A stretch of DNA of 42,031 nt from a bacterium (GTDB taxonomy: Bacteria; Zixibacteria; MSB-5A5; GN15; FEB-12). Below are positions 1 through 7,421 of the stretch, piece after piece. Numbering within the stretch: the stretch's first letter is position 1; every line of letters begins with the position of its first letter. A program made the translations under genes and the position numbers. The stretch covers positions 1 to 42,031 of the forward strand of contig JAUWIB010000043.1 of NCBI GenBank assembly GCA_030605565.1, given 5' to 3'. The notes beneath the pieces are model-generated. The model had not been told where the DNA came from. It did not search any database and saw nothing but the letters and a program-made list of their open reading frames with translations.

Positions 1-139
1 GCCTCCTGTTCCGCCTCGGGATCATCCCTGGAAAAGGACAGGCACCTTAAAGTCAATTGAACAAAACAAGATAACTCACTTAACCAAATAGGACATTTCT
101 ATCTTGCTAAAAACCGGACATTTCTATTTTGCCTTGACA
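1..139 (+). mobile_element. Right end of a truncated insertion sequence
   Basis: The first 139 bases look like one end of an IS element that continues beyond the left edge. A reading frame open to the edge ends at a stop at 89-91. Immediately after it lie two direct repeats of GGACATTTCTAT[C/T]TTGC, at 91-107 and 116-132, spaced 25 bp apart. The presumed terminus ends in TTGACA at 134-139. Repeated subterminal motifs with a terminal CA are typical of elements with rve (DDE integrase) transposases such as IS21 or IS481 relatives. The family assignment is inference because the transposase body and the other end are not visible. Confidence 0.5.
2..91 (+). CDS. Transposase C-terminal tail (partial, cut by window edge)
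   Basis: A 29-codon frame, open at the left edge, ends in TAG at 89-91. It contains PPRDHPWKR, and an HPW[RK]-type basic tail is common at the C-terminus of integrase-core (rve) transposases. The repeats that begin at the stop codon, read as IS-end repeats, support this. No catalytic residue lies inside the window, so the call rests on the tail motif and the context. Confidence 0.4.
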   Translation, partial: PPVPPRDHPWKRTGTLKSIEQNKITHLTK

Positions 140-155
140 CAGCCAAACATAGTCG

Positions 156-183
156 TTGACACCGATCCCTCGGCACGTATCTT
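156..183 (+). promoter_or_regulatory. Predicted sigma-70-type promoter for the MBL-fold gene
   Basis: TTGACA at 156-161, a 16-bp spacer and TATCTT at 178-183. Initiation would fall near 190, only a few bases before the ATG at 194, where there is no clear Shine-Dalgarno sequence. The mRNA would be nearly leaderless. The promoter begins 17 bp after the presumed IS terminus. Confidence 0.45.
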
Positions 184-193
184 CCGAGTCATT

Positions 194-835
194 ATGAAAC
201 TGGAAACCCTTGTTGTCGGTCCCTACGAGGTAAACTGCTTCCTCTACTACGATGAGCAGAACGGTGATGGTGTCATTATCGACCCCGGCGCCGATGACGC
301 ACGTATTACTCAAGCAGTCGCTAAGGCCGAATTCAAACCGAGCGCGATTCTGCTGACACACGGACATGGCGATCACATCGCCGCCGTTGAGGCCATCAAG
401 AACCAATACGACCTGCCGCTGTATGTGGGTGCTGGTGAAGAAGAGCTTTTGAGGAACCCGTCGGCCAATGTATCGGCCATGGTCGGCCACCCGATTGTCG
501 CCCCGGATCCGGACGTTGTTCTCAATGATGAGCAACTGATCACGATCGGTTCGATAACCCTCAAGGTGTTGGCTACACCGGGACACTCCCCCGGCGGCGT
601 ATGTTATCTTGATGAACGGCACAACCGGATCTTCTGCGGTGATACGCTGTTTTGGGGATCGATCGGTCGTACTGACCTGCCCGGCGGCTCGCTGGAAGTT
701 TTGCTGGAGTCGATTAGGTCGAAAATCCTGACGCTGCCGGACGCTATTGTCTGCCTGCCCGGTCACGGCCCCCAGACGACGGTTGGCGCCGAACGTGTCA
801 GCAACCCGTTCCTGAGTGAAGATTTCCTTGCCTGA
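194..835 (+). CDS. MBL-fold metallo-hydrolase, glyoxalase II-like
   Basis: A cytosolic metallo-beta-lactamase-fold hydrolase of 213 residues. It shows the dinuclear metal motif THGHGDH (H56, H58, D60, H61), ATPGHSPGG (H131), CGDTLF (D150) and LPGHGP (H191), in the order seen in the short glyoxalase II / YcbL group. Such proteins hydrolyse thioesters such as S-lactoylglutathione or related substrates; the real substrate cannot be read from sequence, and the long C-terminal domain of classical GloB is absent. The ATG at 194 is preferred because the family starts at MKLETLVVGP; an upstream in-frame start at 104 would lie inside the IS end. The glycosylase gene follows after 12 bp, probably in one operon. 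Confidence 0.9.
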   Translation: MKLETLVVGPYEVNCFLYYDEQNGDGVIIDPGADDARITQAVAKAEFKPSAILLTHGHGDHIAAVEAIKNQYDLPLYVGAGEEELLRNPSANVSAMVGHPIVAPDPDVVLNDEQLITIGSITLKVLATPGHSPGGVCYLDERHNRIFCGDTLFWGSIGRTDLPGGSLEVLLESIRSKILTLPDAIVCLPGHGPQTTVGAERVSNPFLSEDFLA

Positions 836-847
836 GACCACTGTTTC

Positions 848-1441
848 ATGCCCGAACAAAAAACCAACAAACTCCCGCAATCATTTTACCAACGACCTAC
901 GCTCGAGGTCGCGCCGGACATCCTGGGGAAGTTCATCGTGTACAAGGCGCCGTCGGGGCGTTTGTCGGCACGGATTGTCGAGGTCGAGGCGTACATCGGT
1001 CACAACGACCCGGCCTGCCATGCAGCCCGCGGTATGACCAAACGCAATCGACCGATGTTCGGTCCAGCCGGATTCACCTACATATACTTCATCTATGGTA
1101 TGTACCACTGCCTTAATTTCGTGACCGAACCTGAGGGCAGCCCGGCGGCAATCCTGTTGCGCGCCGCCGAACCGGACGAAGGACTGGAGATAATGCTGCG
1201 AAATTCCGGCAAGGACTCCCCACGGAACCTTCTGAACGGTCCCGGCAAGTTCTGTCGCGCCTTCGGTCTCACCGCCGAGCAGAACGACCTTGATCTGACC
1301 GATGACGTGATCTATATCGAAGACCGTCAGGAAATGATCAGGAATGTTCAACGGTCCCAGCGCATCGGCATCAAAGTCGGCCAGGATCGCCGGTGGCGAT
1401 TCTACGATGGTGATTCAACGGCAGTGTCCAAGGGCCGCTGA
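848..1441 (+). CDS. 3-methyladenine DNA glycosylase (AAG/Mpg family)
   Basis: A monofunctional DNA glycosylase of 197 residues that excises alkylated purines such as 3-methyladenine and hypoxanthine, starting base-excision repair. The whole AAG fold is recognisable. RIVEVEAYIG near residues 42-51 holds the likely catalytic Glu47 and the Tyr49 equivalent of the human enzyme. It is followed by ACHAARGMTKRN and the core FGPAGFTYIYFIYGMYHCLN. The length is normal for bacterial members. The start lies 12 bp after the MBL-fold stop without an evident Shine-Dalgarno sequence, suggesting translational coupling. It converges on the phosphofructokinase gene across a palindrome-rich gap. Confidence 0.93.
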   Translation: MPEQKTNKLPQSFYQRPTLEVAPDILGKFIVYKAPSGRLSARIVEVEAYIGHNDPACHAARGMTKRNRPMFGPAGFTYIYFIYGMYHCLNFVTEPEGSPAAILLRAAEPDEGLEIMLRNSGKDSPRNLLNGPGKFCRAFGLTAEQNDLDLTDDVIYIEDRQEMIRNVQRSQRIGIKVGQDRRWRFYDGDSTAVSKGR

Positions 1442-1500
1442 CAAAGAACCCTGACAAAGGAAATGAACCAACGGCGCCAGGTGCTTGCTGAAAAAGGCTG

Positions 1501-1537
1501 GGTGGCCCGCAGCTTGCTGTGGAAGTGGCAAGCCACC
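1501..1537. repeat. Imperfect palindrome with GGTGGC/GCCACC arms
   Basis: GGTGGC at 1501-1506 pairs with GCCACC at 1532-1537 around a GC-rich interior. It lies in the convergent gap between the glycosylase and phosphofructokinase genes, just upstream of a second and third repeat module. Its function is unknown. Confidence 0.4.
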
Positions 1538-1562
1538 TCTTCGCGCTACGCGCGCTCCTCAT

Positions 1563-1588
1563 GTCATGCTGAGCGGAGTCGAAGCATG
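1563..1588. repeat. 26-nt dispersed repeat, copy 1
   Basis: A 26-nt sequence beginning GTCATGCTGAGCGGAGTCG and ending AAGCATG, with CATGCT/AGCATG ends forming an imperfect palindrome. The identical 26 nt recur at 41658-41683. Weaker relatives with the core CTGAGCG[C/G]AGTCGAAG lie at about 22565 (+) and about 9238 (reverse orientation). Confidence 0.7.
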
Positions 1589-1599
1589 AGCGCAGTCTT

Positions 1600-1628
1600 G
1601 TAGGTCAGGTTCCTTAGAACCTGACGCC
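1600..1628. repeat. GTAGG-type stem-loop element abutting the PFK stop codon
   Basis: A 29-bp element in which GTCAGGTTC pairs with GAACCTGAC around a short loop (CTTA). It is nearly identical to 15222-15250 (one base differs). Its last base is the final base of the minus-strand phosphofructokinase stop codon, so it could form a 3' hairpin on transcripts arriving from either side. There is no T-tract, so calling it a terminator would be inference. Confidence 0.7.
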
Positions 1629-2830
1629 TATTCACTCGTCATGATAAACTGCGGCTGCATCTCAAAGCTCTTGTAATGAGGGCGCAGGCGGCCAATGTTG
1701 TAATACTTATCAACGTTGACGAACTTCTTCGTGCTGGTGACCACGTCAATAGGCATATCGTCGTACCGACCGTTCTTAAGTACGACCAGCCGTCCGTGGA
1801 TACCCTTCAGGATCAGATCGAGAGCCAGATTGCCGTATGCCATCGGCACAATCGAATCGACGGCGTCCGGATCGCCGCCGCGGACGAGATATCCTAACTT
1901 CTGATTGATGACATCGATCGGTTTGCCGTCGTTGTACTTGGTGGACAGTTCCTTCAGTTGGGCCGACACCATTTCACCTATCCCGCCAAGTTTGGCATGG
2001 CCGTAGGCATCTTTCTCCGCGTCCTGATACACCATCTCCCCACCTTCGAACATGGCGCCCTCCGACACCAACACCACCGAGTATCGACTGGGATTAGCCT
2101 GGCGATCGTGGGTGAGAAGCTCAGTCAGTCGGTCTATGTCGAACTTGTGCTCCGGGATGACGCAGCGGTTGGCCGCACCCGCCATCGTCGGCAGCATAGC
2201 CGTGAACCCGGCATAGCGACCGAACACCTCCAGCACCAGGAACCGCTCGTGCGATCCGGCTGACGTGCGCAGGCTGTTGGTCATATGTATGGTCCGTGTG
2301 ACGCAAGTGCTGAACCCGATGCAATAGTCGGTGCCGGGGACGTCGTTGTCCATCGTCTTGGGCATAGCAACAACTTTCATACCTTCCTGATACAGGCGAA
2401 CGCCATAACTCAGAGTGTCGTCGCCGCCGATCGGTATCAAGTAGTCGATCCCGAGGAAATCCAGATTCTTGAGCACCTCCTCCGTGAGATCGTTCATCGG
2501 CTGATGGTATTCGCCCTGCAGATGCGCCGGCACGTTGGCTTTCGGCACATGGCCGGGATGGGTGCGGGAAGTGTGCAGAAAAGTGCCGCCGGTGCGTCCG
2601 GCCTTGTTTACGATCTCCTCGGTCAGGAGCAGATAGTGGTCTGAGTTGTCCGCCTCACTGTCCCGAACGAGTTCAACGGCGCCGCCCCAGCCGTGACGAA
2701 GACCGATGACCTGATAACCTTCGCGACGGGCTCGTATAGTGATAGCTCTGATAGCCGGGTTCAGCCCCGGCACGTCACCGCCGCCGGTGAGAATACCGAT
2801 TACACCTTTTTTCTTTCTTATGTGTGCCAT
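1628..2830 (-). CDS. 6-phosphofructokinase, probably pyrophosphate-dependent
   Basis: A 400-residue group A phosphofructokinase, the committed step of glycolysis (fructose 6-phosphate to fructose 1,6-bisphosphate). The phosphate-binding start GILTGGGDVPGLN (residues 12-24), GGDDT (135-139), the catalytic loop PKTMDND (157-163) and VFGRYAGFTA are all present. In this family Gly versus Asp in GGD[G/D] and Gly versus Lys in P[G/K]TxDND separate ATP from PPi users. Asp138 and Lys158 are both the PPi-type residues, so a reversible pyrophosphate-dependent enzyme is expected. That inference is strong but untested. GGAGG precedes the ATG by 7 bases. Confidence 0.92.
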   Translation of the reverse strand: MAHIRKKKGVIGILTGGGDVPGLNPAIRAITIRARREGYQVIGLRHGWGGAVELVRDSEADNSDHYLLLTEEIVNKAGRTGGTFLHTSRTHPGHVPKANVPAHLQGEYHQPMNDLTEEVLKNLDFLGIDYLIPIGGDDTLSYGVRLYQEGMKVVAMPKTMDNDVPGTDYCIGFSTCVTRTIHMTNSLRTSAGSHERFLVLEVFGRYAGFTAMLPTMAGAANRCVIPEHKFDIDRLTELLTHDRQANPSRYSVVLVSEGAMFEGGEMVYQDAEKDAYGHAKLGGIGEMVSAQLKELSTKYNDGKPIDVINQKLGYLVRGGDPDAVDSIVPMAYGNLALDLILKGIHGRLVVLKNGRYDDMPIDVVTSTKKFVNVDKYYNIGRLRPHYKSFEMQPQFIMTSE

Positions 2831-2884
2831 ATCCGAACCTCCATATTCATATTGGGCCCCAATTCAGCCGGGCCGTCAGGCTCC

Positions 2885-2913
2885 TATTTAACATATATCG
2901 AACGATTTGGCAA
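2885..2913 (-). promoter_or_regulatory. Candidate promoter of the phosphofructokinase gene
   Basis: On the minus strand TTGCCA (2913-2908), a 17-bp spacer and TAAATA (2890-2885) precede the phosphofructokinase ATG at 2830. The -10 matches only half of the consensus. The untranslated leader would be about 48 nt and includes the GGAGG ribosome-binding site at 2842-2838. Confidence 0.35.
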
Positions 2914-3259
2914 ATGCTGGAGTAGAAGATCAGCCCCTCCACCCACTGACCGGAATCGACCACCAATTGCCCCTGTCCTCCGGGCATTGTTCTGAGCATG
3001 GCAAGTATCGAGGCTTATTGCCCCAAGGATTTAGGTGGACTTCCGATCCCCGGACCGGAGGGCATGAGACCTTTACCTTCACTCCCATTCAGGGCTGCGC
3101 TTATACTGGAGCCGCCATTACAAGTGACGAAACACTCCGTGAGTTCTTGTTGCGCCGAAAGGGAGTTCCTGATAGAATACGTTCCAAGATGAATAAGGCT
3201 CGGTCACCAATGAATTCAAGCGAGCACGAATACTCAAACCAAACGGATATACCCCGGCA
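2914..3259. other. Gap between divergent PFK and R-M genes; only a small leader ORF visible
   Basis: About 346 bp upstream of the restriction-modification gene. A frame running from 2907, with a more compact version from ATG 3189 (24 codons), ends at 3263 and overlaps the R-M start by an ATGA tetranucleotide at 3260-3263. It has no recognisable domain and no helix-turn-helix, so it does not resemble a controller protein. It may be a leader that couples translation to the R-M gene, which lacks a clear Shine-Dalgarno sequence. No RNA gene or strong promoter is seen. Confidence 0.3.
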
Positions 3260-6200
3260 ATGAGTACGAATCTCGAAAGCCTGATTAACGACCACGCCAC
3301 AATGATGGCCGGCCAGATGGTCGAAGTTGCCAAGTGGGCGAAATCCGAGGAGGACGTTCGCCACGAGTGCAACAAACTCATCGACGAGTTCATCGAGAAA
3401 GCCGGGCTGTCTGTCAAAGGGCGACATGAGTATGGTCTGGCCGGTGGGCGCATCGACTCGAAGTACGGCGGCGTGGTCATTGAGTACAAAGACCCGAAGG
3501 GCGCGGGCAAGATCACGGAAGACAAGAACGCGCCGGGCGTCAAGGCTGTCGTCAAGCAGATCAAGAAACGCTTTCACGACTTCCAAGCTGAAGAACACGT
3601 CGGCATGGAACGCATCTTCGGTGTGGGCTGCGACGGCGACACCTTTGTTTTTGTCCGCCATCGTGGGAGAACAATAGAGGTTGAGGACCCGCAGCCCGTC
3701 ACGCCGCACACTGTCGAGCGCCTTCTCCGCGCCCTGGTTTCCCTGGGAGCGAAGGGACACTCTTTTACCCCGGACAATCTCTGCGATCACTTCGGTGGTC
3801 AGGGACCAATCGCGCTGGCTGGAATCGCGCGCATCTATGAAGCCATCTCCACCACAAGCAGTGCCAAAGCGCAGATATTCTTCCAACAGTGGCAGATTCT
3901 CTTCGGCGAGGTGTGCGGCTATGATGTGCGCGGCCAAAGCGCCAAAATAAAGAAACTCGGCGAGCACTACTGCATCCCAACGGCCAGGCCCGCCGAATTG
4001 CTCTTCTCGGTCCACACGTATTACGGCATTCTCATCAAGCTCCTCGCTGCCGAGATTGTCTCCTCTTTCTCGCCGCTGGGGACCTCGACGCTCAAGAAAC
4101 TCGTCGCCGCTCCCACCTCGGCCAAACTGCGCTCCGAGCTTGAAGCCCTGGAGCAGGGCGGAATCTGGTCGCAACTGGGCATCCGTAACTTCCTCGAAGG
4201 CGACCTGTTCTCCTGGTATCTCGACGCATGGGATGAGCGACTCGACCAAGCCGTGCGCGGCATGGTCACGACTCTCGACCGATTCGATCCCACCACTCTT
4301 AGTGTCGAACCGGCAGAATCGCGCGACCTTCTCAAAAAACTCTATCAACATCTCTTTCCGAAATCCGTTCGCCACGACTTGGGTGAATACTACACGCCCG
4401 ATTGGCTTGCAGAGTTGACCCTTAATGAGTTGGGCTACGACGGCGACCCGGACAAACGGCTCCTCGATCCCGCCTGCGGGTCGGGCACCTTTCTGGTCAT
4501 GACTATCAACCGGATCAGGGCATGGTTCGCCGAGCACCGCCACGAATGCGGTTTCGGCGAAGACGAACTCCTCAATAAGATTCTCAGCAACGTCATCGGT
4601 TTCGATCTCAACCCCTTGGCCGTGATGGCCGCGCGAACCAACTATCTTCTCGCTATCCGTGACCTCTTGCGTCACGGCGGCGATATCCAACTGCCGATCT
4701 ACCTGTGCGATTCAATCATGACCCCCTCGGAGTACGGCGATCTCTTCACAGGAGGCCTTGGAAAAACCAGTAGGCTGAAGACAAGCGCCGGTGAGTTTTT
4801 CATCCCCACTGAGGTGGCCGGCAATCGCGAGGCGATCGGCAAGTATGCGGACACGCTCGAATTCTGTATCCGCGACGGCTATTCTCCTGAAGAATTCGTC
4901 AAACGCTGCGAGGCGGAAGCCATCCCCGCGACAGAAGCCGGACTCCACAAGGAACTTTTCCGGAAGCTTCAGACCCTCGATGGAAACAACCAGAACGGCA
5001 TTTGGGCGCGCATCATCAAGAACGCCTTCGCTCCACTGTTCATCGGAACTGTCGATTATGTTGTGGGCAATCCGCCGTGGGTCAACTGGGAGAACCTGCC
5101 GGAAGAGTATCGCGACAACATGAAACCCCTGTGGCACGAGTACGGTCTTTTTACGCTCTCGGGACACGCAGCACGGCTGGGTGGAGGCAAGAAAGACCTC
5201 TCCATGTTGTTCGTGTATACGGCCGTGGACAATTATCTCGATAAAGGGGGTCGCCTTGGATTCGTCATTACGCAAAGCGTGTTCAAGACTCAGGGCGCGG
5301 GCGACGGTTTCCGACAGCTCCGGTACGAGCGGGACGGGACTACGTGGCGTCTGAAACCCCTTGCCGTCCACGACATGAGCGCCTTACAGGTCTTTGAGGG
5401 CGCTACCAATCGTACCGCTGTCTTTGTGTGCCAAAAGACGAAACGCCCCTTCAAGTACCCCGTGAAGTACGCAACTTGGTCCGGACCTTCGCGCATTGCT
5501 CAGGACGAATCCCTTGCGAGCGTCCTGGGTGCTACCCGTCGGAGAAAGATGGGAGCGGTGCCTGTCGCCGTTGACAAAGAATCGTCGCCCTGGCTGACCG
5601 CCCCGACCAAAGCACTATCGGCTATTCAGAAAGTGATCGGCCAGAGCGACTACAAGGCCTACGAAGGTGTCAACACGGGTGGTCTGAATGGATGTTATTG
5701 GATTCGGGTTCTGGAGAACCTCCCCAACGGGGAACTACTGATCGAAAACCTGCACGATGTCGGCAAGATCAAGGTTCCGCATGTGGAGACGGTCATTGAG
5801 CCGGACCTGGTCTATCCGCTGCTACGGGGCCGTGACGTCCAGCGCTGGCACGCCGAGCCATCGGCGCACATCATTCTGGCCCAGAACCCGCAGACAAGAA
5901 AGGGTATTCCCGAATCCGAAATGAAGCGCCGCTGGCCCAAGACCTACGCTTACCTGAAGCAATTCGAGGGCGACCCCAAGAACCCGGTGCGCGGTACTCT
6001 GCGCGGCCGTTCCGGCTACCGCCAATACTTCAAGCCCACCGACCCCTTCTACTCCATGTACAACGTCGGGCCGTACACAATGGCGGAATGGAAGGTGGTG
6101 TGGCGATACATTTCAACGGACTTGCGAACATCAGTTGTAGGCCCCGCCGAGGGTACGATTCACATTCCGGATCATAGGCTCATGCTCATTTGCCTGGAAT

Positions 6201-6514
6201 CGAGTTCCGATGCTCACTACGTTTCAGGGTTATTGAATTGCTCCGCGTGTGATCTTCTGGTGAGGAGCTACGTGATAGGCACTCAAATATCTACCCACGT
6301 CCTGAGCAACGTGGCCGTTTCCAAGTTCAACAAAACAAACATCAACCACGCACGGTTGGCCGAGCTCTCGCGACAGTGCCACGCCGCTGCAGACGAGAAC
6401 AAGGGGGATGAGATTGCGCGTCTCGAATCTGAGATTGATGAAGTGGCGGCGGGAACCTGGGGCATCTCGGACGCCGAGTTGAAAGCAATCCAGAAGGCTC
6501 TGGCCGACATCTAG
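3260..6514 (+). CDS. Single-chain restriction-modification enzyme (Type IIG / Eco57I-like N6-adenine methyltransferase with nuclease)
   Basis: A 1,084-residue fusion predicted to bind, methylate and cut DNA. The N-terminus has a PD-(D/E)XK nuclease signature in GRIDSKYGGVVIEYK (D66, E75, K77). A helical linker leads to a gamma-class N6-adenine methyltransferase: GEYYTPDWLAEL, SAM motif I DPACGSGTF near residue 403, FDLNPLAVMAAR, and catalytic NPPW near residue 604. The C-terminal third, with YPLLRGRDVQRW, resembles Eco57I-type target-recognition domains. There is no separate methylase, specificity or helicase gene. The start is an ATGA overlap with a short upstream frame and lacks an obvious ribosome-binding site. 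BREX PglX is an alternative family, but the N-terminal nuclease and the absence of other BREX genes argue against it. The recognition sequence cannot be predicted. Confidence 0.88.
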   Translation: MSTNLESLINDHATMMAGQMVEVAKWAKSEEDVRHECNKLIDEFIEKAGLSVKGRHEYGLAGGRIDSKYGGVVIEYKDPKGAGKITEDKNAPGVKAVVKQIKKRFHDFQAEEHVGMERIFGVGCDGDTFVFVRHRGRTIEVEDPQPVTPHTVERLLRALVSLGAKGHSFTPDNLCDHFGGQGPIALAGIARIYEAISTTSSAKAQIFFQQWQILFGEVCGYDVRGQSAKIKKLGEHYCIPTARPAELLFSVHTYYGILIKLLAAEIVSSFSPLGTSTLKKLVAAPTSAKLRSELEALEQGGIWSQLGIRNFLEGDLFSWYLDAWDERLDQAVRGMVTTLDRFDPTTLSVEPAESRDLLKKLYQHLFPKSVRHDLGEYYTPDWLAELTLNELGYDGDPDKRLLDPACGSGTFLVMTINRIRAWFAEHRHECGFGEDELLNKILSNVIGFDLNPLAVMAARTNYLLAIRDLLRHGGDIQLPIYLCDSIMTPSEYGDLFTGGLGKTSRLKTSAGEFFIPTEVAGNREAIGKYADTLEFCIRDGYSPEEFVKRCEAEAIPATEAGLHKELFRKLQTLDGNNQNGIWARIIKNAFAPLFIGTVDYVVGNPPWVNWENLPEEYRDNMKPLWHEYGLFTLSGHAARLGGGKKDLSMLFVYTAVDNYLDKGGRLGFVITQSVFKTQGAGDGFRQLRYERDGTTWRLKPLAVHDMSALQVFEGATNRTAVFVCQKTKRPFKYPVKYATWSGPSRIAQDESLASVLGATRRRKMGAVPVAVDKESSPWLTAPTKALSAIQKVIGQSDYKAYEGVNTGGLNGCYWIRVLENLPNGELLIENLHDVGKIKVPHVETVIEPDLVYPLLRGRDVQRWHAEPSAHIILAQNPQTRKGIPESEMKRRWPKTYAYLKQFEGDPKNPVRGTLRGRSGYRQYFKPTDPFYSMYNVGPYTMAEWKVVWRYISTDLRTSVVGPAEGTIHIPDHRLMLICLESSSDAHYVSGLLNCSACDLLVRSYVIGTQISTHVLSNVAVSKFNKTNINHARLAELSRQCHAAADENKGDEIARLESEIDEVAAGTWGISDAELKAIQKALADI

Positions 6515-6532
6515 GGCACAACCCTTTGTCCC

Positions 6533-6568
6533 ACATACAACAAACCCTTCAACTTGATCGCTGAAGGG
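6533..6568 (-). terminator. Probable intrinsic terminator of the tRNA-Gln transcript
   Basis: Read on the minus strand 19 nt beyond the tRNA 3' end, a stem CCCTTCA / TGAAGGG (6568-6562 with 6551-6545) with a 10-nt loop is followed by a T-rich run beginning TTTGTTGT. This fits factor-independent termination of tRNA transcription just before the convergent R-M gene. Confidence 0.55.
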
Positions 6569-6586
6569 GGCGCAGGAAACTAAAAG

Positions 6587-6657
6587 CTGGGACACAGGGA
6601 TTCGAACCCCGATTCCGCGGTCCAGAGCCGCGTGCCCTACCATTGGACTATGTCCCA
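6587..6657 (-). tRNA. tRNA-Gln (anticodon CTG)
   Basis: The minus strand folds into a complete cloverleaf. The acceptor arms are TGGGACA and TGTCCCA. The anticodon stem CGCGG/CCGCG encloses the loop CTCTGGA with anticodon CTG, reading CAG codons. The T-arm contains GGTTCGAATCC. The U1-A72 start is usual for tRNA-Gln. The discriminator is G and the 3' CCA is not encoded. A consensus promoter lies about 63 bp upstream and a hairpin plus T-run lies downstream, so it appears to be its own transcription unit. Confidence 0.95.
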
Positions 6658-6719
6658 GTTCAATTCAGTTGTCGGCAGCTTTCAGGCTTTCCAAACGACC
6701 GCCCGGTAGCATCGGCCCG

Positions 6720-6747
6720 AATATACTTACTCAGTCCCGTTTGTCAA
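6720..6747 (-). promoter_or_regulatory. Strong sigma-70-type promoter for tRNA-Gln
   Basis: On the minus strand TTGACA (6747-6742), a 16-bp spacer and TATATT (6725-6720). The same hexamers and spacing precede the DUF5678 gene at 11413-11440. Initiation near 6713 gives a 5' leader of about 55 nt before the tRNA. It lies just downstream of the thiamine pyrophosphokinase stop. Confidence 0.65.
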
Positions 6748-6760
6748 TATGTAAGCCGGC

Positions 6761-7417
6761 CTATTTTGGGCGCGAGAGACGATGCACCACCAGCGCCTTA
6801 CCTTCGATTCCGACCGAGGCTCGTTGTGCGGTTATTTGATTTCTCAGGCCACGAGAATGACCTTGTGCGATGCGAATCCGGTCAGCCGTGAACTCCGTGC
6901 CGCGACAAGTGAGTCTGATCGTGGCCGACATCGGAATCACGGAAAGTCTGTCGCCGACGCAATCACTGAACGACCGACGACTATCATGGACCCACAAAAT
7001 CTCGTAATCCGCGCTGACAATTCTGATTTTCGGTTTCGTTGAGACCCCGGACAGCTTGTCAAACAGACCGAGCAGCATGACATTTCCCAGAAAGTGATCC
7101 ACCTCACCGACACCAGGCGAAACTATATCCACCGCGCGCGATTTCTCCGACACACAGTACTCCAGTGCCAACTGCAAATCGGTTTTGTTCTTGTCTCGGG
7201 GGTAGATAAGGAGTTGCGACTTCTCATGGAATTGAGAGGGGATCGATGAAACCGAATCGATATCTCCGATTATCACATCCGGTGTCATACCGACAGCCCT
7301 GAAGAACCGGCAGCCGCCGTCAACCGCCACCAATCGCGCCTTACGACATAGCCCCCGATAGAATTCGAGGTGCGCTCGGCGGTAAGTCCCCGGCAGGAAG
7401 ATCACGAACCGTTTCAT
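6761..7417 (-). CDS. Thiamine pyrophosphokinase
   Basis: A 218-residue enzyme that transfers pyrophosphate from ATP to thiamine to give the cofactor thiamine diphosphate. Family landmarks in order are VAVDGGCRFF, TPDVIIGDIDS (metal-binding aspartates), PRDKNKTDLQLALEY and a VDHFLGN segment, followed by the C-terminal thiamine-binding beta domain. Two usual positions differ: the acidic residue after TD in KDxTDxE is Gln here, and the GGRxDH motif reads GVGEVDH. These changes may only reflect distance. Four bases separate it from the upstream kinase gene, so the two are surely co-transcribed. Confidence 0.82.
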   Translation of the reverse strand: MKRFVIFLPGTYRRAHLEFYRGLCRKARLVAVDGGCRFFRAVGMTPDVIIGDIDSVSSIPSQFHEKSQLLIYPRDKNKTDLQLALEYCVSEKSRAVDIVSPGVGEVDHFLGNVMLLGLFDKLSGVSTKPKIRIVSADYEILWVHDSRRSFSDCVGDRLSVIPMSATIRLTCRGTEFTADRIRIAQGHSRGLRNQITAQRASVGIEGKALVVHRLSRPK

Positions 7418-7421
7418 GGCG

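Noticed and set aside
3101-4690. A 529-codon open frame on the minus strand across the start of the R-M gene
   Set aside because: It is antisense to the nuclease and methyltransferase motifs, has no recognisable domain, and arises from codon bias of the real gene.
3260-6514. BREX PglX identity for the large methyltransferase
   Set aside because: An N-terminal PD-(D/E)XK nuclease is present and no other BREX genes lie nearby; a Type IIG enzyme fits better.
2831-6657. R-M gene as an island integrated at the tRNA-Gln 3' end
   Set aside because: The position fits, but no repeat of the tRNA 3' sequence was found on the far side of the R-M gene and no integrase is present.
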